DNA of 64,000 nt, taken from positions 62,535,361-62,599,360 of the forward strand of contig NW_023605194.1 of the NCBI RefSeq assembly GCF_014898055.3, in the 5' to 3' direction. The stretch's first letter is position 1. Every line of letters begins with the position of its first letter. The position numbers and the translations under genes were made by a program. The notes under the pieces are model-generated. The model searched no databases. It saw only the letters and a list, made by a program, of their open reading frames with translations, and was not told the origin of the DNA. This document shows, in pieces, positions 24,270 to 36,016 of this stretch. Source of the DNA: Talpa occidentalis. Taxonomy: Eukaryota > Chordata > Mammalia > Eulipotyphla > Talpidae.

Positions 24270-24540
24270 TCTTTTTTTTTTTTAAATATTTATTTATTTA
24301 TGCATACAAGTACTGAGGTACAGGCCAAAAGTGCAGGGGTCAAAGGATTCACCAGAGACAGAGTAGGAAACAGAACAGGCAGACAGACTGAAGTACACTG
24401 CTTAGAGGTACAGTAGGCAAGACAGTAGAGGTCTGCTGTGCCATGTGGGTCACCTCCCTGACTGGGGATCGAACTCACGCTACAGTGGCTGCCATAGCTT
24501 CATAGTGTTGTGCTTAACTCCTTGTGCCACCAGGGAGGTC
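24270..24540 (-). mobile_element. tRNA-derived SINE in intron 3 (older type)
   Basis: Reverse copy ending ccaccagggaggtcc. Flanks actcccatgcttt and actcccacgcttt form an imperfect target duplication. Confidence 0.9.
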
Positions 24541-25589
24541 CCTACTCCCACGCTTTATAATCACAAAACAGAGCAGGCTTTGCCCTGCTAGAGCCTCTCA
24601 TATACTCGCAGGAGGGGGATAGAAACAAACCAAAATAGGGGCAGCTTTATATGTATTTCTTTAGCTGCAAATGTTCATTTTAGTGTTTCCTTAATAAGAC
24701 TAAATTTACTGTGAAAGTTCTACGTACAAGGCACAGGGGAAGACAGAGCATTTTATAAGGAGCAGGGCTCCATGTCTCCAATGCAGACACTAATCCAGGT
24801 AGGGAAATAAGAAAAATCACAAAAAGTTCAAAACTATAAACTCAAGTGGCAATGATAATTACTGACATTAATTCATCACTGAATTGTAGTTGATGAGATG
24901 TGTTTTAAATGATGGTTCCCCCAGAGCGGGGCTACTGCACTAGATGACAGGAGGCAGCGTGCCCTGACATGACCTGGGAAGGTGCCAGGAGCTGCTAATA
25001 TTTTCCTTCAGCACATTAAGATGTTTTCCCACCCCCCATCTTGGTACTTTGGGGATGTAGTTGGGTACCCACCAAATGAAAGTGACTATACAGAGATAAA
25101 GAGAACACAGCTACACACACACATGTGTAGACTCCAGAATGGCAACAAAACCACCTAGTGTATGAAGGAGGTGGGGGCGCTGTGGACACCCATAATAGAG
25201 AAAGGGAGTGAACTGAAGCCACTTTTTTCCTAAGTCTTCTTTTTTGGGGGGAGTGGGGCGCAGAGAGGGGACTCCTCCATCTCTTACCTCAAGCTCAATA
25301 CAATTGCTCAACAACCAACAGGTACAAAAGATGGTGCCAGCTAGGAAGGAAATGTTAGATTTGTTCTTTTAAAACTAGCTGTTTTCAAATCTGGAGGATC
25401 TGAGCCAAAAATTGAGACAGGTACTGCACACCCCAAAATGCCAGCAGGTGAGGAAAGGTAAGACAGGAGGGCAAATGACTGATAAGTGGTTTACCCTTCC
25501 TGCAGCCTTGGGACACTCTGCTATGCCCTATTCATTCATTTGAAGACTTATTTTTTACTGAGAATCTGCTGTATTTGTATAGAAATCTA

Positions 25590-25780
25590 AAAATCAAGAA
25601 GTGATTACAAATACACATTACATCTTCTGTAAACCTTTACTGGTGCTTACTATGGATTATCCATGGTGATAGATGTGGGGGACACACGGGGCAGACTACC
25701 TCCTTCCTGCAAGAGGCTCCATTCCAGTTGAAGATACACATGATCACCTTCTAGCTAAGAGTGAAAAGCCCAGAACACGG
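25590..25780 (+). repeat. L2/MIR3-like fragment
   Basis: Resembles the common 'tactggtgcttactatg...gatagatgtgggggacac...aggctccattccagttgaag' pattern of old L2/MIR3 elements. Weak match. Confidence 0.3.
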
Positions 25781-26519
25781 GGCAGGATAGTCCAGAGGAA
25801 AGAGAGTTACTCAGCGTGGGGGTGAGATATCTGAGCAGGAGCTTAAGTAAGAGACAGATTGCCTCACAAAGGGTTTCGGTGAAGCAACAGAAGCTGATAC
25901 AGAGAAAACTGACACCATACCCCAGGCCTCGGGTATGGAACCCCAGAGGGCATGCTCCCTAGCTCACGAGCAGATTGGGGAATCACTGAACCAAGTTCAG
26001 TGACTTACTGACTGGGGACAGTGGGAGAAATAAAAGACTCCATGGGATGCACATCCTTCCAGGCTGGGCCACATTCTCCCTCCAATAACTAAAGGATCCT
26101 GTGAGGAAGGAGCTGGACATAACCCACTGGCCTCCCAGCACCAATGGTTCTATGAGATACAATGGGTCACCCACAGAGAATGTATTAGCAAACTTTGGCT
26201 GGGGCTGTGGAGTGGCTGCTAACCTGTGTGTCCCTTCCCTCTGTTATTCAGTGAAAGCAGGTGCGTCAAGGCACTGGAAACAGGCCTACCCATCCATCCA
26301 CCAACTTCCTTCACCTGTTCCCGCTGGGGGAAGAAAGGAAGATACTATATTGTTCTTTCCAATGCTACTACCAAGAGAAGATTTAAAGGTTGGCTGGCCA
26401 AACAAGCTTCTCACTGGGTGGGTAAACTTTCTGCCATTCATCTCTTGGATTTCTTTTCACCAGGCAGAGAGAAGCTGATTGAATTGATAGCAAGCTATTA
26501 TCATGCACTTCCACACTCT

Positions 26520-26685
26520 AAGGTAATATCCTATGAAGCTGGTATATTTCCATTTCGCAGAACAAGGAATTGTGACTAAGAGAAGTCAAGTAATTTGCCC
26601 AAGACTGAAGGAGAGCTAGTAAGTGGGGGAGGCGGGATTTGAACTCAAGTATGTCTGATGCCAGCGTCTGCTTTTCCAATGGGGA
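26520..26685 (-). repeat. MIR in intron 3
   Basis: Reverse MIR: ttcgcagaacaaggaattg...agaagtcaagtaatttgccc...gagagctagtaagtggggga...ggatttgaactcaa. Confidence 0.65.
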
Positions 26686-27714
26686 AGAAAGTTAACGAGA
26701 GAAGTCATTCTCGAGCACACAAAAGGCTCTTGGAGAACAAATGCAGAAGTGGGGAGTCGTTTTGGAGGAAGCTGACCCAGACAGAGGAACAAAGAATGGG
26801 AGGAGTGTCACAGGTTCCACCCTACCAGCTCGGCTGTTCTCATCTAGTCCTTGACCTCCAGCGCCCAAGGCCTGCTCTGCCCGAGTAGCAAACCAGAGCA
26901 ACAAATGCAACAGGACAAGGGCTGCCTTCCCCAGCCGTTTCCTACCTCTGGTGAGTTTCTCCCAAACGGGCTCAGGGAAAAGCCTAAAAGCAAGTTTGCC
27001 CCTAGAGCGCAAAGGGCTTCATTAAGGGGAACTAAGAAGCTAGCACCAAATCAGCAAAATGAAGCGGCCTGTGACAGCCCACCACAGTGCCACTGTGCAA
27101 TTAGGCCCAGACGTGGGTGGAGGCGAGGAGATTATTCAGGCTCCAAAAATGAAACTGCTGAATCCAGTGGCACAAGAGGAGCAAGCGTGGGTGCAGGGGA
27201 CGTGTCCCCTGACTCCCCAGGCACCAGCCTTCTCTACCGGGTCAACATCTGCACAGCCCCCACGATGCTCTAAAATGCTTGTGAGAGATCAGCTGACGTC
27301 CAAGGTAGAACAAAAGAACAAGGAGGAAGTCACAGAGATTGGGGTGTTGGCACAGACACATCTTGGTTCTTATTAGATATGAAACTTGGTTGGATTTAAG
27401 GCCCAGTGTGGCTGAGAATCGGTGCACAATCAGAGAGTCACTAGTCCTAAACAGGCCTCAGGGGCAGGCAGCGTGTCTCCTGGACCCAGCTTTAACCACG
27501 CAGTTCTGGGGCCCCTAAAGAAGAGAGGCCGGGGAATGACCTGTTTCTAGAGTAGATCAGGTCCCTGCAGGCCCCACCTCAGCCTTGCTTCTATCTATCT
27601 CAGGGAGTTAAAGTTCTGACATCCCACATATGGGCTTCAGGGGTCCACAAACCCCTTTAAGCAACTGTTTGCTACATTTTGTGTGTATGAGTATTTGTTC
27701 AAGAGTCTAGCCAG

Positions 27715-27810
27715 TGGCTTCTAAGCCTGGCTGCTCATCAGACTTGCCTGGGACTCTCTGGTAGGACCCAGAATTCTGCATTTCAGAGCTAATTCTTCAG
27801 CTGGGATCCT
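27715..27810 (+). mobile_element. MER5-type hAT fragment
   Basis: Matches the MER5A style run ggcttctaagcctggctgct, catcagacttgcctggga, ggacccagaattctgcattt. Confidence 0.45.
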
Positions 27811-28259
27811 TGCCCAGGATTGGCCTCTCTCTGCCTGTCAGCACAGGCCCATTGGCTCTCCCATGCCACAGGAGCAGGCTGGTCCTTTTTGATTTACGAG
27901 GCAACTGAATAACTTAAAATCTTCCAGAACAGCTTAGAAGATATGCTGTACGTCCCATAAGTGCCCTGTCCCCTTCTGCAAAGGTCCCAGAAAAAATGTG
28001 CATTCCCACCACTGCTTATTAAGCGATGCAGTCAGAGCCACACCTCAGTTTAGACCACTGGGACTGTACAAGTCAGGGAAGTTTGAGAGCCAGGAAAGGA
28101 GACTCATCTCTGCACAAGATCCGCATCCAAGGGCTATTTCAACCAGCTCAAGTCTTTACCTACCAAAAGCTGAGGCTCAGGAGTTTCCTGAACTTGCCCC
28201 AACTGCTTAAGATACACCCTAGCAACATCCTGGCATCTAGATGATTTGCAGTTATTACC

Positions 28260-28760
28260 AGTATTTGCTATAACACTACCAATCATGTGCAGGCATTGTG
28301 TTTTACGTGACTATGCTGTTACAGGAGACATGTTTAGAACCATCCACCAGCTAAAAATGAGGTAGCTGGGACTTCCCTGGTGGGGCAGGGGTTAAAGGCT
28401 CAGCGCTATCAAGCTATCACCAGCCACTATGGCCTGAGTTCCATCCCTGGCCAGGGAGCTAACCCACATGACACAGCAGACATCTGTCTTGCCCACTACT
28501 CCCCTCAGCAGTATATTTCAGTAGATCTGCCTGTTCTGCTTCCCACTCTGTCTCTGGTGAATCCTTTCACCCCCTGCACCTCTGGCCTATATCCCAGTTT
28601 CTTGCATGCAAAAATAAATAAAAATAAATCTTCAAAAAATAATAAAATAAAAATGAGGTAACTGGAGCTTGGGGAGAGAGCTTAAGTAACCTGCCCTAAA
28701 ACATTCACCTCTCAGTGAAGCAGATCAAAACTCAAAAGTGCTTGTTCTTAACCAATTCTC
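28260..28760 (-). repeat. MIR split by a SINE
   Basis: Reverse MIR (aaaatgaggtaactggagct, aagtaacctgcc) interrupted at 28370-28650 by the SINE, whose target duplication comes from the MIR itself. Confidence 0.5.
28371..28650 (+). mobile_element. tRNA-derived SINE inside a MIR
   Basis: Starts gggacttccctggtggggca. Target duplication is aaaatgaggtagctgg before and aaaatgaggtaactgg after. The middle contains an extra ctatcaagctatcaccagcc segment seen also in the copy at 31147. Confidence 0.88.
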
Positions 28761-28814
28761 TAAAGAAAAAGGCATTGAAAAATAAAGTGGTGGGGGTCAG
28801 ATGTGCTTATTAAG

Positions 28815-29065
28815 TATTCCATTTGTAAACAGTTATTTCATTGCAAGGCAAGCATTTCTCCCACAAGCCAGCTAACTATCAAAATCACCTGGGTCATTAA
28901 GAAAACATGCACTTCTGTGTCTGGTCCTAATTTTGGGAATTGGGAAGCCCAAGGACTGGGCCTTATTTTTGACAAGCTCCCTCCACTTTTCTGATGCAGC
29001 CCACCAACAGCTGCGTCCACACTGGCTTCGCCTGCAATATTCAATATGAGAGCACATGTCCAGAG
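28815..29065 (+). repeat. inverted duplication, left arm (intron 3)
   Basis: This 250-bp stretch is repeated in reverse complement at 30308-30846. Shared runs include catttcattgcaaggcaagc-type sequence, gggaattgggaagc, ttatttttgac and ctgatgcagcccaccaacag. Similarity is roughly 80-85% by eye. The core resembles a MER5-type hAT element, but the match extends beyond it. Confidence 0.85.
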
Positions 29066-29309
29066 GGCAGCCTTGCCATAGCGGCCGGGTGCCTGCCGCA
29101 CCTCCCCCTCTCTGGACCTTCTGATCCTTCTGTCCAGTGAGCAGTCTGGACAGGAGCTAGATCATTTCCCAATATTCAGCCAACCACAAAGCTCTGTGAA
29201 CTCAAGATGCCTCAATATGAAGCAGTTTGGAGGTGAGCTGTGGTGGCAGAGAAACACAAAGAAGCAGAAAGGCAGCTTACAGGGGAGGTGAGGGCACTGT
29301 GTTGTCACA

Positions 29310-29450
29310 TGCCCTGGGTCTGATCCCAGATACTAATTGCATGTCCTGGCTCAAACTCTTCCCTCTAAGCCTCAGAGCTCCTCTCTGTAAAGTGGAAGAA
29401 TGTGGCAAAGAGCTTACCCCAACTTGCGTGCACAAGAGGCTCTATTAAGG
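29310..29450 (+). repeat. MIR fragment
   Basis: Forward MIR-like: gtcctggctcaaactcttcc, ctaagcctcagagctcctct, ctgtaaagtggaagaatg. Confidence 0.45.
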
Positions 29451-29759
29451 CTGCATCTTGGAGTGTGCTTATGGTGTCTGTGGGGTGAGTGTCTGGGAGG
29501 GTGAATCTGCAATGATTTTCTTTCTTCTTTCTATTCACTATGGCATCTATTCATGGGGTTTGTGTGGGGTGAGCACCAGGGGCCACACTCAGACCTGGGT
29601 TTCACAGGCACTCATTGAAAGAGACAGACCAGACAGAGCTCTCCCTCCATGCTGTGCGATGACCAGAGGGGCTGTAGAGCTGGGGGAGGAGAGTGCACTC
29701 TGAGAGGTGGGCAGTTCTCTTCCCTTTTCTTCTGAGCACTCACCATGCCCTGATCAAAT

Positions 29760-29905
29760 GCTGTGCTCTATGCAGACCATCAAATCAATTCTAGGGCAAA
29801 TCCTGGACATAAAAGAACCCTAATTATAGGTGAGAAACAAACTGAAGGGGTTAATTAATTTGCCCAGGAAAAGCAGCTGGTGGGTGGTAATACCAGGATT
29901 TGCAG
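29760..29905 (-). repeat. MIR fragment
   Basis: Reverse MIR-like: ggtgagaaacaaactgaagg, aattaatttgcccaggaaaa, gcagctggtgggtggtaata. Confidence 0.5.
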
Positions 29906-30307
29906 GTTTTATGAACCGGCTCTCCACCTACTTGATTCTTAGAATGCAGCCATGGCCCTGGAAAGTATTTGATGTTGATCATCTGTAAACAGCTTCTGTG
30001 TAAGTTCCTGGAGATGAATGCTGTTGACACTACCCTTTTCCTTCCAGTGGCCATAAGGTGCTATGGCCACAGTCACATACCAGTGTTATTTATTTGTAGT
30101 GTTTTGGACTGTTTTTTGAGGCCAACTCTTCAATCTAGAATTAGATATGAAGGTTCACTCAATGGCCTTCATGTTTGGACAAATGAAAGCCTACTCTTAA
30201 TAAACTTGAGCAGGTGGTGCTAGAACCACCTTCAGAGGTCTATTTGATGCCAAATAGGGATTTCCATGACCACTTGACCATGTCTCTGGATTGACCTGGA
30301 GGAACAG

Positions 30308-30846
30308 GGGCTGGACACGCTCCTTTATACTATAGGTGAATCCAATGTGGACACAGCTGTTGGTGGGCTGCATCAGAAGAGTGGAAGGAGCACGTCAAAA
30401 ATAAAGCTCCGTCGGGGCCTCCCCGGTGGCGCAGCGGTTGAGCACTGGATTGCTAAACTGCCCGCAGCCTCTGCAGCACCAGTTCAATCCCCGGCCACCG
30501 AGCAAGGGCCCCACGTGGCGCGCAGACCTCTCCTGCCGCCTGCTGCTCCCCTTAGCAGTGTATCGTCAGTCTGCCTGTTCTGCTCCCAGCTCTGGCTCTG
30601 GTGAATTCGCTCACCCTCCCGCGCTTCTGACTGTACCCAATGCTTCTATAAATAAATAAATAAATCTTTAAAAAAAAATAAAATAAATAAAGCTCCGCCC
30701 TTGAGCTTCCCAATTCCCTAAATTAGGGCCAGAGACAGAAGCGCATATGTCTTCTTAATTCCCCAGATGATTCTGATAGTTAGCCGGTTTGGAGGAGAAA
30801 TGCTTGCCTTGCAATGAAATGGCTGCTTACAAATGGAATCGTGATG
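30308..30846 (-). repeat. inverted duplication, right arm, split by a SINE
   Basis: Reverse complement of 28815-29065, interrupted by the SINE at 30416-30680. Only this arm carries the SINE, so the SINE arrived after the duplication. Confidence 0.85.
30417..30680 (+). mobile_element. tRNA-derived SINE (young type)
   Basis: Starts ggcctccccggtggcgcagcgg and ends aaataaataaatctttaaaaaaaa. Target duplication is aataaagctccg on both sides. Confidence 0.93.
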
Positions 30847-31146
30847 TGACATGATTCTCTCACATTCTTACTTTCACATCTTTTGTCCATAATAATCAAA
30901 TCTTGGCATAAATATCTTCTTCCATCGTGGAGGTGACTAAGAAGTCATGAAATTAAAATTAATGAAGAAAAGATCCAAAATAGAGCAAGAGGCCATTTGG
31001 AGTACAGAACTTATGTGTGTACACTGTGTCTGACTGCTTGGTAACTGGAATTTATGCATGAATCACCCTCAATACATAAGCATTCTAACACCTGGAATTG
31101 GAGACTTTGGAAAGTCATCTCCACATCAACCCAAAGTCTGATAAAA

Positions 31147-31451
31147 AGGCCTCCCTGGTGGTGCTGGGATTAAAGACAACCGCTATCTGCAGCCACTGTA
31201 GCAAGCTATCAAGCTATCTGCAGCCACTGTAGCACAAGCACAAATTCGATCCCAGCCAGCCAGGGAGCTGACCCACATGGCACTGCAGACCTCTCCTGCC
31301 TTGCCTGCTGCTCCCCTCAGCAGCGTGTTTCAGTAGATCCACCTGTTCTGCTCCCCACTCTCTCTGGTTAATCCTCTCACACCCGCCCACCCCCGTACCT
31401 CTGGCTTATACCCCAGCTCTTGTATGCATAAATAAATAAATCTTTAAAAAA
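31147..31451 (+). mobile_element. tRNA-derived SINE with internal duplication
   Basis: Starts aggcctccctggtggtgctg. The segment gcaagctatcaagctatctg / ctatctgcagccactgtagc is repeated, so the copy is longer than usual. Flanks aaagtctgataaa and aaagtttgataaa are the target duplication. Confidence 0.9.
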
Positions 31452-31539
31452 GTTTGATAAACACTACTGAATCTCGACTTCAGAGAGGACAATCTATCAC
31501 TCCCTTTTGTATGTAGGTCTTTCCCCCATTTTAAAATTG

Positions 31540-32045
31540 TTTTTTAATTAAATTCTCCTTTACTGAGGTAACGTTGGATCACAATACTGTGATTTACGGG
31601 TTCAGGGTCACGTCTTCTCAGGTGTATGCTATCACATCATTCCCACAACCCAGGCACCCATCATGCCCCACCAGAGCCCACTGGGTCCCCTCCCCACTTT
31701 ACTCCCTTCCCTCTACCCTTCCTTTCTTGGAACCTCAGCTCTGCAGTCAAGGTTGAATGGTCCGTTTGGGCTTTGTCTGTTCCTGTGCTTTGTTTCGTTA
31801 CATTCCACATGAGTATCTATCCAGTATTTGTCTTTCTCCTTCTGACTTACTTTACTTAGCATAATTTCCTCCCATTCCATCCATGTCACAAATGGCAAGA
31901 TTTCATCATTTTTAGATGTGAGTAGTATTGTGTATATATACCATGTCTTCTTAATCCACTCATCTGTTTGGGAGAACTTAGGCTGTTTGCATAACCTGGC
32001 TATTATGAACATAGGAGAGTAGATATCCCTTTGAATCAGTGTTGG
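31540..32045 (-). mobile_element. L1 3' end fragment, antisense
   Basis: The reverse strand encodes the ORF2 C-terminal signature (SQTDEWIKKTWYIYT, EEIMLSKVSQKEKDKY), with stops, followed by L1 3' UTR. It is 5'-truncated. Confidence 0.85.
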
Positions 32046-32224
32046 TAGTATTCTATAGGAAGGCAGGTCTGCCTATAGAAACTCTTTTTCCTTCCATATC
32101 ACACTTGCATGGCCTTGTCAGTGGTGTTGCCCAATTGTAATCCCCTAAAGACCTCAAATAAAAGTCTTGGTTTTACTTGCAGATGAAGTTCTGACTCATG
32201 ACTATGTGATTCTTTAATACCTTC

Positions 32225-32575
32225 ATCCTCTTGGGCTGCTGTAACAGCACACCATAGACTGGGTAGCTTCTAAACAACAGAAATGTATTTCTCACAGTTC
32301 TGGAGGCTGAGAAGTCCAAGATCAAGAATCAGTGACTGGCTAACTGTTTCCTGCTTCACAGATAGCCTCATTTCACTGTGTCTTTGCATGGACACTCTGA
32401 GGGCCCTTTAAAAGGACACTGACTCCATTCGTGAAGGCTCTGTCACCCCCACCATGTTCCCAAGACCCCCCCCCCAAAGAACATGACATTGGGCATTTGA
32501 TTTCAACATATGAATGACAGGGGCAGGGGAGGTACCAACATTTAGTCTACAGCACATTGCTTGTTGGAGAGAACT
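32225..32575 (-). mobile_element. MLT1-type LTR (MaLR)
   Basis: Reverse MLT1: cttgggctgctgtaacagca, atagactgggtagcttctaa, ctcacagttctggaggctga, ggacactgactccatt, ttcaacatatgaatgac. Confidence 0.8.
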
Positions 32576-32639
32576 GGACACAGAGGAAGCAGAATAAAAA
32601 ACTGCCATTAAATTCACTATGATATTTAAAAATAAAATA

Positions 32640-32850
32640 CAGAAATTATCACTGAATTGACTCTGAGTAAGATGTTTATAAGTTTAGGTTCATCTAACTC
32701 TAACAACAACCTATCAAGTGGCAAGTATTATTCTATGCATTTTGTAGATGAAGAAATACAAAATCTCGAGAAGTAAGCTGCCAAGGTCCCACGCCCAGTT
32801 CAAGTGGTAGCAGCAGAACTTAAACCCAAGGCCAGAGCTGTTAACACGTT
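32640..32850 (-). repeat. MIR in intron 3
   Basis: Reverse MIR: attctatgcattttgtagatgaag, gaagtaagctgccaaggtcc, gtggtagcagcagaacttaa, acccaaggccagagctg. Confidence 0.6.
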
Positions 32851-33029
32851 CACACTTCACTGCTAAGTGAAAGACTCTAATTTTACCCACCACAGGAAGC
32901 CCTTGAGTTGTGTCTACCACTGCCTGTGAGCTCAGGAGTAGGAAACTCTTAACCTAAAGTGTCCTCAAGCAAGGAACTCCATAAGGTGTCAATGATTTGC
33001 TCAATCCCCAGGATAACCACATGTTGCAG

Positions 33030-33215
33030 GAGTTTTTGGCTAGACAGGAGCCTTGTGTCATTCGGCAACTTAATTTTATTTTCTTTCTTGGCCTCAGCTA
33101 CTTAATGAGATTAATTAGGATTTTTAGTCTATGAGGGGGACTGTGAGGATTAAATGAGCTAATTCTTGTCAAGAATTTAAAATAATAATTTTTTAATAAA
33201 TATAAGCTGCTTTAT
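33030..33215 (+). repeat. MIR-like fragment
   Basis: Forward: ggcaacttaatttta...cctcagctacttaatgaga...gggactgtgaggattaaatg...agctaattcttgtcaaga. Confidence 0.45.
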
Positions 33216-33865
33216 GAACCTTTATATTAGTAAATCTGTTATTTTCTTAATGTTTTCATATCTGGTGATGTGCTGAAGATGGCCTCTGAAGGGCTTCCTT
33301 GTATTTTATCCTAGGGCTTTGGTTTACTTATTCTTCAGTCTTCAATTCATAAAGAATTTTGCTATATAAGTGAAAATAAAAATAATCCCCCTCTCCCCCC
33401 GCCAAAAAAAAAAGGAAAACCAGTGCTGTTTCCTGAAACAATCAAAGGGAAACACAGGCCCGTGACCTTTCCCTCCAAAGACTTCACTCAGCCCAGTTAT
33501 GAATTTTCAACTATGACGCAAAAGTTCAAAAGGCAACCCCATGGGAGTCTCTGCCAAGGCTACAGTTCAAAAGCCTGTTTCTGCAGATCAAAGGCTGCTA
33601 CTCACATCACAGAACACCACTTCACCCTTGCAGCCATCACATATATAATGTCAGATATAAAGCATATAAAGTTTCCATTATCAGTGCTTTACTTGAGGAT
33701 TTAATTCCCAGTTAGGCAAGAAGTGAGCCTACTTAGTTGCTGTTGCTGTTTTACGTATTTTTGGTAAAGCTTTTATATATTCCCTTATTTTAGCCAAATA
33801 AAATAAAATATTTTGACTGGAATCTACTTGGTCAATACTTACTAACTAAGGCTGCATCCTCTAGT

Positions 33866-34010
33866 CCAGTGGAAGAGGAATGAGTCTGGGGTCAGAATGG
33901 CAGGCCACTATCTCTTGACCCAAAGCAGTTCTTTTTCCCTCTTTGAACCCGGCTGTCTCACCCAGTAATATGAGTGTTGATCTAGAATATGAGATCCCAG
34001 AGCTAAGGAG
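33866..34010 (+). repeat. MIR-like copy related to 36290-36420
   Basis: Contains cccactatctcttgaccc-like sequence and ccctctttgaacccggctgtctcacccagtaa-like runs. These are nearly repeated at 36290-36420, beyond what the MIR consensus alone explains. Confidence 0.45.
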
Positions 34011-34055
34011 GATACTGTGGAATCCACCAGGAAATATGTTAAAAATACCAGCTCT

Positions 34056-34770
34056 TTGTTTTTGTTGAGTCATGTCAGTTGTTTGTATATCTTTGTGATC
34101 AGTCCCTTATCAGTTGTATGGAATGCAAAATTTTTTCCCTATCAGTGGGGTGTCTCTTTGTTTTGGTTAATGTCTCTTTTGCTGTACAGAAGCTTTTCAG
34201 TTTAATATAATCCCAGGTTTTTATCTTTTCCTTGACTTTCTTTGCTTTGGGGAATGTGTCTTGAAAGATGTTACTGAGATGTATGTCTTGTAGTGTTTTA
34301 CCTATATTTTCTTCTATATATTTTATGGTCAGGTCGAAGATGTGTTATATATACACAATGGAATACTATTCAGATATCAAAAAAAGATAAACTCATGCCA
34401 TTCACAGCAATGTGGATGGAGCTAGAAGGAATTGTATTCAGTGAAATAAATCAAAAGGAAAAAAAAAAATATCAGATGGTTTCACTTACAGGAGGAATAC
34501 AGGGGAACCAAACAAGACATCAGTGTAAAAAAATAATAACAATACAAAACACAACAAGGTAAAAACAAACGATTATAAATCAGAGACATCCTGCAGGGGA
34601 GGAGGAGGGAGAGGGATTAGAGGGAAGGAGGGAGGAGCACAGGGGACTGTGCACTGCTGTCTAGCAGGTGCACAGGTGCACTGGTGAAAGAGTTCTTTGA
34701 GGACTAGACCTGAGGGAGTGGGGGGAAGCAAATATTGTTTTAAAATGAACAATGATGTAAAAAATAAATT
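34056..34770 (+). mobile_element. L1 insertion with 5' inversion (twin priming)
   Basis: 34056-34330 is antisense L1 ORF2 (ctgtacagaagcttttcagt, gggtgtctctttgttttggt). From 34335 the sense-strand 3' end follows (atacacaatggaatactatt, MPFTAMWMELEGIVFSEINQ) to the A-rich tail. Both are bounded by one target duplication: ttaaaaataccagctct at 34039-34055 and ttaaaaatgccagctct at 34771-34787. Confidence 0.9.
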
Positions 34771-35453
34771 TTAAAAATGCCAGCTCTCCAAATCCCTGAC
34801 CAGGCAGGACCCTAAGGTCCTTCTAGTGCTAACAACCCATGACTTTCTGAAATAAGGCTGATTAGATAAAAATAGAACAACTTCCCTATAAGTGACTGGT
34901 TTCTGAATTTCAATTCCCTTATGGAGTTAGTGTGAAGTATGGGCAGCTCAACACTTGATAGAGAAGTTTGCTCAGCATTGGGAAATAGCACACATAGGAT
35001 CAAGAGAGAACAAAAGAGCCAAGAGCTTGAAATATATGTTCCAAGCTGCCTAGTTAGTAGAGGTTTAACCAGACAGGCAAATGATTTTCTAAATCAAGGG
35101 ATTCTTTACTGGGCCCATAAACTCTCCACAAATATATGTGAAATTTGTGTGTAGAGAGGTGTTAGTTTTATTTTAATGGAGAGAAGGTCCATTGCCTTCA
35201 TTTGGTTAAGAACTTCAATTCTGAAGGTTGCTCTGATGAAACTCTCACACAGGTGGCCATAAGGAATGGGTTGAACAGGGGAAATACACAAATTAATCAA
35301 CCACAAGGCAGAAACAGAAAAACACTTTACAAGGGGTGCTGGCAAGAATTTAGGAGTTGTAAGTGTGTGTCTCCTTCCTGCTCAGAGGAAGCTGGCAGTT
35401 ATGCTGGGCCTGGAAGTACGGAAAGAACTATTTTTAAAAAATATATAGAAGGG

Positions 35454-35711
35454 GGCCTCCCCGGTGGCACAGCGGTTGAGCGCTGGGCTGCGAAGCTGCC
35501 CACAGCCTCTGCAGCGCTGGTTCGATCCCCGGCTGCCAGCGAGGGTCCCACATGGTGCACAGACCTCTCCTGCCATGCCCACTGCTCCCCTCAGCAGTGT
35601 ATTTCATCAGTCTATCTGTTCTGCTACCCGCCTCTGGCTCTGGTGAATTCGCTCACCCTCCCGCACTTCTGACTGTACCCAGTGCTTGTATAAATAAATA
35701 AATAAATCTTT

Positions 35712-35725
<14 letters not shown>
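35454..35725 (+). mobile_element. tRNA-derived SINE (young type), first of tandem pair
   Basis: Starts gggcctccccggtggcacagcgg. It ends in aaataaataaatctttaaaaaa and runs into a (TA)n stretch (35726-35748). Confidence 0.93.
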
Positions 35726-35748
<23 letters not shown>

Positions 35749-35754
35749 CAGAAG

Positions 35755-36016
35755 GGCCTCCCCAGTGGCGCAGCGGGTTCAGCGCAGCGCTGTAAAGCTG
35801 TCCTCAGCCTCCGCGGCACCAGTTCAATTCCTGCCCAGCCTGGGGAGATTCCCACATGGCATGACAGACCTCTCCTGTCTCGCCCGCTGCTCCTCTCAGC
35901 AGTGTATTTCGGTCCTTCTGCCTGTTCTTCTCCCTTCTCTGTCTCTGGTGAATTCTCTCACCCTCCCATGCCTCTGGCCTGTACCCCAGTGCTTGTATAA
36001 ATAAATAAATCTTTAA
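35755..36016 (+). mobile_element. tRNA-derived SINE, second of tandem pair
   Basis: Starts gggcctccccagtggcgcagcggg and ends aaataaatcttt. It was probably inserted in or near the A/T-rich tail of the preceding copy, and is followed by another short (AT)n run. Confidence 0.92.

Noticed and set aside
35202..35672. 156-codon frame
   Set aside because: The second half is SINE sequence; the first half has no recognisable domain or splice context.
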